Positions 1 through 5,550 of a DNA stretch of 5,721 nucleotides are shown one piece after another. The position numbers and the translations under genes are program-made. The stretch lies in the NCBI GenBank assembly GCA_021823365.1, contig JAKAOD010000229.1, forward strand, positions 1 to 5,721, given 5' to 3'. Source of the DNA: Actinomycetes bacterium. Its GTDB lineage: Bacteria; Actinomycetota; Acidimicrobiia; Acidimicrobiales; Bog-793. The notes under the pieces are model-generated. The model searched no databases and was not told the origin of the DNA. It saw only the letters and a list, made by a program, of their open reading frames with translations. Every line of letters begins with the position of its first letter. Position 1 is the stretch's first letter.

Positions 1-1116
1 GGCTTCCTGAACCTGTTCTCCGGCGGCGCGCTCGTCCGGCTCGCCATCTTCGGGCTCGGCGTCATGCCCTACATCACGAGCTCGATCATCATCCAGCTGC
101 TCGCCACGGTGATCCCCAAGCTCGAGGAATGGAGGGACCAGGGCGCAGTCGGGCAGAAGAAGATCACCCAGACGACGCGCTACCTCACGATCGCGCTCGC
201 CCTCATGCAATCGACCGGTCTGGTCTACGCCTTCCACGGCCACGACTCCGCGCTGATCGGGACGAGCATCAACCTCATCCCGAAGTTCACCGTCCAGCTC
301 GCGGCGTTCATGGTCCTGTGCCTCACCGCCGGCACCGCGTTCGTCATGTGGCTCGCCGAGGTGATCACCCAGCGGGGGATCGGTCAGGGGATGTCGATCC
401 TGATCTTCGCCAACGTCGTCGCCTCGATCCCTTCGGGCGGGAAGGGCCTCTACGAAGAGGGCGGGGCCTTCAAGTTCGGCATCATCATGGCGGTGTCGGT
501 CGTGCTCTTGGTGTGCATCGTGTTCATGACACAGGGGCAGCGGCGGATCCCTGTCACGTTCGCGAGGCGCATGGCGGGCCGGAGGATGTACGGCGGACAG
601 AGCACCTACATCCCGCTCAAGGTGAACCAGTCCGGCGTCATCCCGATCATCTTCGCCAGCTCGGTGCTGTACATCCCGGTGCTGCTCAGCAACGTGGTCC
701 CGTCGAGCAGCTTCCAGAACTGGGTCCGGAACAACATCACCCCGACGTCGCTCTTCTACATTCTCATGTACTTCGTGCTGATCCTGGCCTTCACCTTCTT
801 CTACGTGTACGTCGCCTTCGATCCCCACCAGCAGGCGGACATCATCCGCAAGCAGGGTGGGTTCGTGCCCGGGATCCGCCCCGGCGGGCCCACCGAGCGC
901 TACTTCTCCCACATCCTGAACCGCATCACGGTCCCCGGGGCCTTCTTCCTCGGCGCGGTGGCGGTCATTCCGTCGCTGCTCATGGCGCTGTGGAACCTCA
1001 ACAGGTTCCCCTTCTACGGCATCACCCTCCTCATCTCGGTCGGCGTCGCGCTCACAACGATGCGCCAGATCGACAGTCAGCTCATGATGCGCAACTACGA
1101 GGGATTCCTGAAGTAG
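1..1116 (+). CDS. secY: Protein translocase subunit SecY, 5'-truncated by window edge
   Basis: SecY is the membrane channel of the SecYEG translocon, which moves unfolded proteins across, or inserts them into, the cytoplasmic membrane. The frame is open from base 1 and gives 371 residues before a TAG stop. Family members are around 430-440 residues, so roughly the first 60-70 (TM1 and the start of the plug region) lie outside. The visible part begins just before the TM2 signature (about residues 8-34, with GLGVMPYITSS). Hydrophobic segments follow at about 62-78, 98-121, 129-143, 157-176, 211-230, 250-270, 311-330 and 337-352, matching TM3-TM10. The cytosolic loop after TM6 has QRRIPVTFARR (180-190). 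The loop after TM8 has KQGGFVPGIRPG (284-295), where R293 corresponds to the conserved loop arginine needed for SecA-driven transport. The end MRNYEGFLK is typical. The ATG at 64 is internal, not the start. The adk start lies 7 bases after the stop. Nothing looks broken. Confidence 0.98.
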   Translation, partial: GFLNLFSGGALVRLAIFGLGVMPYITSSIIIQLLATVIPKLEEWRDQGAVGQKKITQTTRYLTIALALMQSTGLVYAFHGHDSALIGTSINLIPKFTVQLAAFMVLCLTAGTAFVMWLAEVITQRGIGQGMSILIFANVVASIPSGGKGLYEEGGAFKFGIIMAVSVVLLVCIVFMTQGQRRIPVTFARRMAGRRMYGGQSTYIPLKVNQSGVIPIIFASSVLYIPVLLSNVVPSSSFQNWVRNNITPTSLFYILMYFVLILAFTFFYVYVAFDPHQQADIIRKQGGFVPGIRPGGPTERYFSHILNRITVPGAFFLGAVAVIPSLLMALWNLNRFPFYGITLLISVGVALTTMRQIDSQLMMRNYEGFLK

Positions 1117-1123
1117 GGCCTGG

Positions 1124-1783
1124 GTGGTTCCCGGCGTCAGGCTCGTGGTCCTCGGCAAGCAGGGAGCTGGCAAGGGGACGCAGTGCGTGCGGCTCTCGCA
1201 CCATTACGTGGTGCCGCACGTCTCGACCGGGGACATGCTCCGGCGCGAGGTGAAGGCCAAGACGAGCTTCGGACTTCGGGCCAAGAAGCTGATGGACGAC
1301 GGCGAGCTGATCCCCGACGACCTGATCATGGAGATGGTCGCGGCACGCCTGGTCGAGCGTGACGCCCGGGTGCGAGGCTTCGTCCTCGACGGCTGCCCGC
1401 GCACCGTCGCCCAGGCCGAGCAGCTCGACGAGATCCTCCTCCCGGGACGCCTCGACCTCGTGGTCGACCTGGACGTGCCGACCTCCGTCGTCCTGAAGCG
1501 CCTGGCCTCGCGGCGGGTGTGCGTCGACTGCGGGACGAACTACTCGGTCTCCTCCCCGCCGTCGGTGAACTGGACGTGCGACGTCTGCGGCGGCGAGGTC
1601 GTCCAGCGCGAGGACGACACCGAAGAGGCGATCCGGCGACGCCTCGAGCTCTACGAGCGATCGACCGCGCCGCTGCTCGAACGCTACGAGGCAGCGGGGC
1701 TCCTGGCCCGGGTGAGCGGCACGGGTCCCGCCGACGCGGTCGCCCGGCGCTGCGTGCACGCTATCGACGAGCGGCGGGCGTGA
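1124..1783 (+). CDS. adk: Adenylate kinase, zinc-LID type, GTG start
   Basis: Adk catalyses ATP + AMP = 2 ADP in the cytoplasm. The product is 219 residues, usual for the long form. The P-loop is GKQGAGKGTQ (11-20), the AMP-binding segment STGDMLR is at 34-40, and DGCPRT is at 89-94. By alignment to E. coli, R40, R93, R126, R130, R162 and R173 match the substrate-binding arginines. The LID carries four cysteines, C133/C136 and C152/C155, spaced for structural zinc as in Gram-positive enzymes. Oddities: the loop usually reads GPPGAGKGT, DGFPRT has Cys for Phe, and the glycine before R130 is Ser. The frame has a TGA at 1109-1111, so the GTG at 1124 is the earliest common start; the next GTG (1145) would remove most of the first beta strand. 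It gives four residues before the usual RLV strand. The ribosome site is weak (AGGG at 1115-1118, overlapping the secY stop), suggesting translational coupling. Identity is secure; the exact start is slightly less so. Confidence 0.96.
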   Translation: MVPGVRLVVLGKQGAGKGTQCVRLSHHYVVPHVSTGDMLRREVKAKTSFGLRAKKLMDDGELIPDDLIMEMVAARLVERDARVRGFVLDGCPRTVAQAEQLDEILLPGRLDLVVDLDVPTSVVLKRLASRRVCVDCGTNYSVSSPPSVNWTCDVCGGEVVQREDDTEEAIRRRLELYERSTAPLLERYEAAGLLARVSGTGPADAVARRCVHAIDERRA

Positions 1784-1829
1784 CCGGCGGGACGCCGCAG
1801 GCGGGCAGGACGGAGACGGAGGGCGCACC

Positions 1830-2570
1830 ATGAGGCGCAATGCACAGGAGCTGCAGAAGATGCGCCGCGCCGGCAAGGTTGTCGCCGAGATGCACGAGGT
1901 CACCCGCACGGCGGCACGGCCGGGTGTCACCACCCGCGAGCTCGACGTCGCCGCCCGGAGGGTGCTCGAGCGGCGAGGGGCGACCTCCAACTTCCTCGGG
2001 TACCACGGGTTCCCCGCGGTGATCTGCACCTCGCCGAACGACATGGTCGTCCACGGCATCCCCGGCGACTACCGCCTGCGGGAGGGGGACGTCCTCTCGA
2101 TCGACTGCGGGGCGATCGTGGAGGGCTACCACGGGGACGCGGCCTTCACGATGGCGATCGGCGACGTCGCCCCGATCGCCCGACGCCTGATCGAGGTGAC
2201 CGAGCGGAGCCTGTGGGCCGGCATCGACCAGCTCCGTAAGGGCAACCGGCTCCACGAGGTGGGCCGTGCCGTCGAGCAGGTGGCCGGGGCGGCGGGGTTC
2301 TCCGTCGTCCGCGAGTACGTGGGCCACGCCATCGGCACCGCGATGCACGAGCAGCCACAGGTCCCCAACTACTGGCCCGGGTCTCCCGGGCCGACCCTGA
2401 AGACCGGCATGGTCTTCGCCGTCGAGCCGATGGTGAACGTGGGTGGGCCCGAGACGAAGCTGCTCGACGACGGCTGGAGCGTGGTCACGCTGGACGGCTC
2501 CCTCTCCGCCCACTTCGAGCACACGATCGCAGTCACCGACGACGGCCCCGAGGTCCTCACCTTGCCGTGA
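1830..2570 (+). CDS. map: Methionine aminopeptidase, type I
   Basis: Map removes the initiator methionine from new proteins whose second residue is small, acting in the cytoplasm near the ribosome exit. The 246-residue product is a bare type I catalytic domain without the N-terminal zinc-finger extension some actinobacterial paralogues carry. The dinuclear metal ligands are all present: D92 (SIDCG), D103 (HGDAAF), H166 (VGHAIG), E199 (AVEPM) and E230 (HFEHT). They are spaced as in the E. coli enzyme with a constant offset of five. The catalytic histidines are H75 (VHGIPGD) and H173 (MHEQP). The ATG is preceded by GGAGGG at 1818-1823 with a 6-base spacer, and the N-terminus (ELQKMRRAGKVVAE) matches the family start. 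It sits 46 bases after adk, in the conserved secY-adk-map order. It is the last gene before the hairpin and promoter region, so it may close a transcription unit. A second map gene elsewhere in the genome is common in this phylum but cannot be seen here. Confidence 0.97.
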   Translation: MRRNAQELQKMRRAGKVVAEMHEVTRTAARPGVTTRELDVAARRVLERRGATSNFLGYHGFPAVICTSPNDMVVHGIPGDYRLREGDVLSIDCGAIVEGYHGDAAFTMAIGDVAPIARRLIEVTERSLWAGIDQLRKGNRLHEVGRAVEQVAGAAGFSVVREYVGHAIGTAMHEQPQVPNYWPGSPGPTLKTGMVFAVEPMVNVGGPETKLLDDGWSVVTLDGSLSAHFEHTIAVTDDGPEVLTLP

Positions 2571-2615
2571 GCCCCTTGCGGTCGGGAGCGGGGCGCGACG
2601 GGGTGCCCTGCCAGG

Positions 2616-2637
2616 GCCAGCGGCCTGCCCCGCTGGC
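2616..2637 (+). terminator. GC-rich hairpin 3' of map, possible terminator lacking a U-tract
   Basis: GCCAGCGG (2616-2623) pairs perfectly with CCGCTGGC (2630-2637) around the six-base loop CCTGCC. A second small stem, GCCCT/AGGGC (2605-2609 with 2613-2617), shares two bases with it, so the two cannot form fully together. The bases after the stem are AATTC, not a T-run, so this is not a textbook intrinsic terminator. Strong stems without a U-tract are often proposed as terminators in high-GC actinobacteria. It begins 45 bases after the map stop, and its 3' arm overlaps the putative -35 box. It may reduce read-through from map, or may only be structure in the transcript. Confidence 0.4.
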
Positions 2638-2661
2638 AATTCACCGGCGATGCGGTAAACT
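2633..2661 (+). promoter_or_regulatory. Putative sigma-70/SigA-type promoter for infA-rpmJ-rpsM-rpsK-rpsD-rpoA-rplQ
   Basis: A -35-like CTGGCA (2633-2638; 4 of 6 to TTGACA) is followed by a 17-base spacer and a -10-like TAAACT (2656-2661; 4 of 6 to TATAAT, with the key T, A and last T). TAAACT lies in one of the few AT-richer patches of this GC-rich region, which makes it stand out. A start near A2667 would give a leader of about 97 bases to the CTG start of infA. Promoters ahead of infA are plausible because secY-adk-map and the infA-to-rplQ block are often transcribed separately. This is a motif reading only. Confidence 0.55.
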
Positions 2662-2680
2662 TCCGGACTGCCTCGCCGCT

Positions 2681-2698
2681 GCCCCGGCTGGTCGGGGC
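2681..2698 (+). promoter_or_regulatory. Leader hairpin 1 upstream of infA
   Basis: GCCCCG (2681-2686) and CGGGGC (2693-2698) form a perfect six-pair GC stem with a six-base loop, about 14 bases after the predicted transcription start. No U-run follows. Its role is unknown: it could stabilise the transcript, affect early elongation or be chance in GC-rich DNA. Confidence 0.3.
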
Positions 2699-2715
2699 CG
2701 TTCACCATTTCGTGG

Positions 2716-2736
2716 TCCGGCGCAGCTGCGTCCGGA
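2716..2736 (+). promoter_or_regulatory. Leader hairpin 2 upstream of infA, containing a 10-bp palindrome
   Basis: TCCGG (2716-2720) pairs with CCGGA (2732-2736). Inside lies the perfect palindrome CGCAGCTGCG (2721-2730), so the RNA can extend to an eight-pair stem with an AGCT loop and one bulged U (2731). It ends 15 bases before the infA Shine-Dalgarno, close enough to influence ribosome access. As DNA, the palindrome could also be an operator half-site pair, but I recognise no specific regulator. Confidence 0.35.
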
Positions 2737-2751
2737 GCCGAGGAGCGAGTC

Positions 2752-2757
2752 GAGGAG
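2752..2757 (+). promoter_or_regulatory. Ribosome binding site deciding a CTG start for infA
   Basis: GAGGAG sits 6 bases before the CTG at 2764, an optimal distance, but 33 bases before the GTG at 2791. That GTG has only a weaker AAGGA (2776-2780) ten bases upstream, which itself lies within Lys/Glu codons of the longer frame. The spacing therefore supports initiation at CTG. Confidence 0.65.
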
Positions 2758-2763
2758 AGTCAC

Positions 2764-2988
2764 CTGCCGAAGCCGAAGGAAGACGCCATCGTGCTCGAAG
2801 GCACCGTGGTGGAACCGCTGCCCAACGCGATGTTCCGCGTGGAGCTCGAGAACGGGCACAAGGTGCTGGCCCACAGCTCCGGGAAGATGCGCATGCACCG
2901 AATCCGCATCCTGCCGGGTGACAAGGTCCAGGTCGAGATCACGCCGTACGACCTGAACCGCGGTCGGATCACCTACCGGTACAAGTGA
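2764..2988 (+). CDS. infA: Translation initiation factor IF-1, probable CTG start
   Basis: IF-1 binds the A site of the 30S subunit and works with IF-2 and IF-3 to select the initiator tRNA. From CTG 2764 the product is 74 residues beginning [13 protein letters not shown], the normal family length (about 72-73). It covers the single S1/OB-fold: [16 protein letters not shown] (13-28), [16 protein letters not shown] (40-55) and [14 protein letters not shown] (61-74). Starting at the GTG at 2791 would leave 65 residues and lose the lysine-rich N-terminus that nearly all IF-1 proteins have. No ATG, GTG or TTG lies upstream in frame within the spacer. The strong GAGGAG at 2752-2757 also fits CTG. 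The motif usually written HISGKMR reads HSSGKMR here (S38). The gene lies downstream of a putative promoter and 20 bases before rpmJ. Family assignment is certain; the CTG start is inferred, and a sequencing error (ATG read as CTG) is an alternative. Confidence 0.93.
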   Translation: MPKPKEDAIVLEGTVVEPLPNAMFRVELENGHKVLAHSSGKMRMHRIRILPGDKVQVEITPYDLNRGRITYRYK

Positions 2989-3008
2989 GGCAGGCAGGAA
3001 GGAACGCC

Positions 3009-3122
3009 ATGAAGGTGAGACCCAGCGTCAAGCCGATCTGCGAGAAGTGCAAGGTGATCCGCCGGCACGGCCGCGTGGTCGTGATCTGCGAGAACCCCCG
3101 GCACAAGCAGCGGCAAGGCTAG
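3009..3122 (+). CDS. rpmJ: 50S ribosomal protein L36 (bL36), zinc-binding form
   Basis: L36 is the smallest protein of the large ribosomal subunit and helps hold 23S rRNA domains together. The 37-residue product, usual family length, begins [19 protein letters not shown] and ends [10 protein letters not shown]11, C14, C27 and H32 form the zinc-ribbon ligands, so this is the zinc-containing (C+) form, not the cysteine-free paralogue some actinobacteria make under zinc starvation. An AAGGA at 2999-3003 lies 5 bases before the ATG. It follows infA by 20 bases and precedes rpsM by 18, the conserved infA-rpmJ-rpsM order. Stop is TAG. Confidence 0.97.
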   Translation: MKVRPSVKPICEKCKVIRRHGRVVVICENPRHKQRQG

Positions 3123-3140
3123 GACAGGAGAGAGCAGCAG

Positions 3141-3518
3141 ATGGCCCGCATCGCCGGAGTGGACGTCCCGCGTGAGAAGCGCGTGGAGGTCTCGTTGACC
3201 TACATCTACGGGATCGGCCCCACGCGGGCCCGGGAGATCCTCGCGCGCACGGGAGTGGACCCGGACACCCGGGTGCGCGACCTCACCGACGAGGAGGTGA
3301 TCCGCCTGCGCAGCGACATCGACTCGAACCTCGAAGTGGAAGGAGACCTGCGCCGGGACGTCGCCCAGGACGTCAAGCGAAAGATGGAGATCAACTGCTA
3401 CCAAGGAGTCCGGCACCGTCGCGGCCTGCCGGTTCACGGGCAGCGCACGCACACGAACGCCCGCACGCGAAAGGGCCCGAAGAAGACGGTGGCCGGGAAG
3501 AAGAAGGTTCGCAAGTAG
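3141..3518 (+). CDS. rpsM: 30S ribosomal protein S13 (uS13)
   Basis: S13 sits in the head of the small subunit, contacts the large subunit through intersubunit bridges, and reaches the P-site tRNA with its C-terminal tail. The 125-residue product has the conserved N-terminus [15 protein letters not shown] and the segment [16 protein letters not shown] (19-34). Next come the RDLTDEEV helix region (46-53), the signature [18 protein letters not shown] (92-109) and a very basic tail, [16 protein letters not shown]. The ATG is preceded by AGGAG at 3126-3130, a ten-base spacer, slightly long. It leads the classic alpha-operon set rpsM-rpsK-rpsD-rpoA-rplQ. Its TAG stop abuts the rpsK ATG with no spacer. 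Confidence 0.98.
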   Translation: MARIAGVDVPREKRVEVSLTYIYGIGPTRAREILARTGVDPDTRVRDLTDEEVIRLRSDIDSNLEVEGDLRRDVAQDVKRKMEINCYQGVRHRRGLPVHGQRTHTNARTRKGPKKTVAGKKKVRK

Positions 3519-3926
3519 ATGCCGAGGCCGACCAAGCAGCAAGGAGCCTCACGGAGGCCGCGCCGCCGGGAGCGGAAGAACGTGAGCTACGGCGTGGCTC
3601 ACATCAAGAGCTCGTTCAACAACACGATCGTCTCGATCGCCGACCCCGAGGGCAACGTGCTCGCCTGGGCGTCTGCGGGGAACGTGGGCTTCAAGGGCTC
3701 GCGCAAGTCGACGCCGTTCGCCGCGCAGCTCGCCGCAGAAGCCTGCGCGCGCAAGGCGATGGAGCACGGCGTCCGCAAGGTGGACGTGCTCGTGCGCGGG
3801 CCGGGCTCCGGGCGGGAGACGGCGATCAGGTCTCTGGCAGCGGTGGGCATCGAGGTCGTCGGGATCAAGGACGTCACCCCGATCCCGCACAACGGCGTTC
3901 GCCCCAAGAAGCGGCGACGGGTCTGA
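3519..3926 (+). CDS. rpsK: 30S ribosomal protein S11 (uS11)
   Basis: S11 lies on the platform of the small subunit, near the 3' end of 16S rRNA and the Shine-Dalgarno helix. The 135-residue product has a basic N-terminal extension ([14 protein letters not shown], 12-25), then [14 protein letters not shown] (27-40) and [20 protein letters not shown] (49-68). The signature [14 protein letters not shown] is at 93-106, followed by DVTPIPHNG (118-126). The C-terminus is atypical: most family members end NGCRPPKRRRV, while this one reads [11 protein letters not shown] (V127, K130). The ATG directly follows the rpsM stop, so translation is probably coupled. The nearest purine-rich site is AAGAAGG (3501-3507), inside the lysine codons of rpsM and 11 bases from the start. 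Confidence 0.98.
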   Translation: MPRPTKQQGASRRPRRRERKNVSYGVAHIKSSFNNTIVSIADPEGNVLAWASAGNVGFKGSRKSTPFAAQLAAEACARKAMEHGVRKVDVLVRGPGSGRETAIRSLAAVGIEVVGIKDVTPIPHNGVRPKKRRRV

Positions 3927-3934
3927 GGTAGGCG

Positions 3935-4582
3935 ATGGCACGCTATACGGGTCCCGTCTGCCGCCTCTGCCGGCGCGAGCGCACGAAGCTCTTCTTGAAG
4001 GGCGAGCGGTGCTTCTCGCTCAAGTGCCCGGTGTCCGAGGCGGTCACCGATCGGCACAGCCGTGCGTACCCGCCCGGGGAGCACGGCCGTGACCGGATGC
4101 GCCAGGGGTCGGAGTACCTCGCCCAGCTGCGGGAGAAGCAGAAGGCACGCCGCATCTACGGCATCTTCGAGAAGCAGTTCCGGAACCTCTACGCGGAGGC
4201 CGACCGTCTTCCCGGCATCACCGGCGAGAACCTGCTGCGGATGCTCGAGATGCGCCTCGACAACGTCGTCTTCCGTGCCGGCTGGGGCGCGAGCCGGGCG
4301 CAGGCGCGCCAGTTCGTGCGCCACGGTCATGTGCTCGTGAACCAAAAGCGCGTCACGATCCCGAGCTACCGCGTCCGCAAGGGCGACCGGGTCTCGCTCC
4401 GGGAGCCGTCCCGCGAGATCTTCGTGGTGCGGCGCAACATGGACACCCTCGACCGGCGGCGCCCGCCCTGGATCGAGGCGTCAGACGGGGGCTTCAGCGT
4501 GGAGGTGCTGAACCCGCCGCTGCGCGACCACATCGACGAGCCGGTGCAAGAGCAGCTGATCGTCGAGTACTACTCAAGGTAA
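3935..4582 (+). CDS. rpsD: 30S ribosomal protein S4 (uS4), zinc-binding form with a short insertion
   Basis: S4 is a primary 16S rRNA binder that nucleates assembly of the small-subunit body; in E. coli it also represses the alpha operon. The product is 215 residues, slightly longer than the usual 200-209. Four N-terminal cysteines, C9, C12, C26 and C31, have the zinc-binding spacing of the C+ type. After C31 the chain runs 13 residues (32-44) before YPPGEHG, where Thermus S4 has six, so there is a seven-residue insertion that explains the extra length. LREKQKARRIYG (65-76) and FEKQFRNLY (78-86) follow, then the S4 RNA-binding domain (about 106-170, with MRLDNVVFRAG and VRHGHVLVN). The C-terminus QEQLIVEYYSR is canonical. 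The ATG lies 8 bases after rpsK. GAGGT (3925-3929) overlaps the rpsK stop at 5-base spacing, implying coupling. Its TAA is the only TAA stop among the genes that end here. Confidence 0.97.
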   Translation: MARYTGPVCRLCRRERTKLFLKGERCFSLKCPVSEAVTDRHSRAYPPGEHGRDRMRQGSEYLAQLREKQKARRIYGIFEKQFRNLYAEADRLPGITGENLLRMLEMRLDNVVFRAGWGASRAQARQFVRHGHVLVNQKRVTIPSYRVRKGDRVSLREPSREIFVVRRNMDTLDRRRPPWIEASDGGFSVEVLNPPLRDHIDEPVQEQLIVEYYSR

Positions 4583-4602
4583 CGATCGAGGAACCAACGC
4601 CG

Positions 4603-5541
4603 ATGCTGATCATCCAACGACCCAACGTCGAAGTTCTCGACGAGGACGGCGGCGACCGCCAGCGGTTCGCCGTCGGCCCGCTCGAGCCAGGGTTCGGCCA
4701 CACCCTCGGGAACGCGCTCCGGCGGACGCTGCTCTCGTCCATCCCCGGCGCGGCCGTGACCCAGGTGCGCTTCGACGACGCCCTCCACGAGTTCGCCACC
4801 CTGCCGGGAGTGAAGGAGGACGTGACCGACATCATCTTGAACCTGAAGGACCTTCTGGTCCGGGTGGACTCGGACGAGCCGGTGACGCTCCGCTTCGACA
4901 AGCGCGGCCCCGGCGACGCGGTCGCAGGCGACCTGCAGACGAGCCCCGACGTCGAGATCCTGAATTCCGACCTCCACCTCGCCACGCTGAACGCCAAGGG
5001 CCACCTCGCCTTCGACGTCACGGTGGAGCGCGGGCGCGGCTACGTGTCCGCGGACCGGAACAAGAGGTCCTCTGTGATCGGCGTGATCCCGGTCGACTCG
5101 ATCTTCTCGCCCGTCCGAAGGGTCACCTTCCAGGTGGAACCCGTGCGGGTCGAGCAGTCCACCGACTTCGACCGCCTGGTGCTCGACATCGAGACGGACG
5201 GCTCGATCACCCCGCGCGAGGCGCTCGCCTCGGCGGGCGACACGCTGCGGGCCCTCGTAGGGCTCGTTGCCGACCTGGAGGAATCGCCCCAGGGCCTCGA
5301 GCTCGGCGAGGTGGGCAGCGTGTCGGGCGGCTCTCCGGACCTCGACCTGCGGATCGAGGAGCTGGACCTCTCGGAGCGGCCGCGCAACTGCCTCAAGCGT
5401 GCGCAGATCAACACCATCGGCGAGCTCGTCCAGCGCACCCCCGACGAGCTCCTCGCCATCACGAACTTCGGCCAGAAGTCCCTCGACGAGGTTGCCCAGC
5501 GCCTCGACGAGCGTGGGCTGTCGCTGCGGAGCAAGGACTGA
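4603..5541 (+). CDS. rpoA: DNA-directed RNA polymerase subunit alpha
   Basis: RpoA dimerises to start assembly of RNA polymerase; its C-terminal domain touches promoter UP elements and activators. The 312-residue product has the usual bacterial length. The N-terminal assembly domain (about 1-228) includes EPGFGHTLGNALRRTLLSSIPG (28-49), where the paired arginines R40-R41 and neighbours form the dimer/beta contact region. It also holds the LPGVKEDVTDIILNLK block (67-82) and ETDGSITPREAL (197-208). A linker rich in Glu, Gly and Ser spans about 227-247. The C-terminal domain (about 248-312) keeps the DNA-contact residues: R259, N262, C263, K265, G290, K292 and S293 match E. coli R265, N268, C269, K271, G296, K298 and S299 at a constant offset of six. 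The ATG is preceded by GAGGAA (4588-4593) with a nine-base spacer. It lies 20 bases after rpsD and 9 before rplQ. No defect is visible. Confidence 0.98.
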   Translation: MLIIQRPNVEVLDEDGGDRQRFAVGPLEPGFGHTLGNALRRTLLSSIPGAAVTQVRFDDALHEFATLPGVKEDVTDIILNLKDLLVRVDSDEPVTLRFDKRGPGDAVAGDLQTSPDVEILNSDLHLATLNAKGHLAFDVTVERGRGYVSADRNKRSSVIGVIPVDSIFSPVRRVTFQVEPVRVEQSTDFDRLVLDIETDGSITPREALASAGDTLRALVGLVADLEESPQGLELGEVGSVSGGSPDLDLRIEELDLSERPRNCLKRAQINTIGELVQRTPDELLAITNFGQKSLDEVAQRLDERGLSLRSKD

Positions 5542-5550
5542 GGACGGGAC

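Larger units (their letters stand above)
2571..2763 (+). other. Non-coding spacer between map and infA (promoter and leader region)
   Basis: This 193-base gap is the only one above 46 bases in the window. Short frames cross it, but none resembles a known protein and none keeps the local codon pattern. It holds, in order, a GC-rich hairpin (2616-2637), a sigma-70-like promoter (2633-2661), two hairpins in the presumed leader (2681-2698 and 2716-2736) and the infA ribosome binding site (2752-2757). I read it as the junction between the secY-adk-map unit and the infA-rplQ unit. Confidence 0.7.

Noticed and set aside
129..1253. Plus-strand open frame of 374 codons overlapping secY in another frame
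   Set aside because: Arg/His/Pro-rich composition typical of an out-of-frame reading of GC-rich DNA; secY frame is clearly the coding one.
1785..1797. Small hairpin CGGCG/CGCCG right after the adk stop as a terminator
   Set aside because: Only five pairs with a three-base loop, no T-run, and map follows 33 bases later with a good ribosome site; likely chance.
1082..2059. Minus-strand open frame opposite adk and the start of map
   Set aside because: Antisense shadow; no family resemblance and it spans two well-supported genes.
1761..2708. Long open frame on the minus strand opposite map (315 codons)
   Set aside because: Low-complexity Arg/Pro/Gly/Asp-rich shadow of map and its flanks, with no recognisable motif.
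2791..2793. GTG as the start of infA
   Set aside because: It would give a 65-residue IF-1 lacking the conserved N-terminus, with a weaker and more distant ribosome site than the CTG at 2764. Kept as the alternative.
2567..2956. Plus-strand open frame crossing the map-infA gap and infA
   Set aside because: Runs out of frame through infA and is Arg/Ser/Cys-rich; the gap is better explained as promoter and leader.
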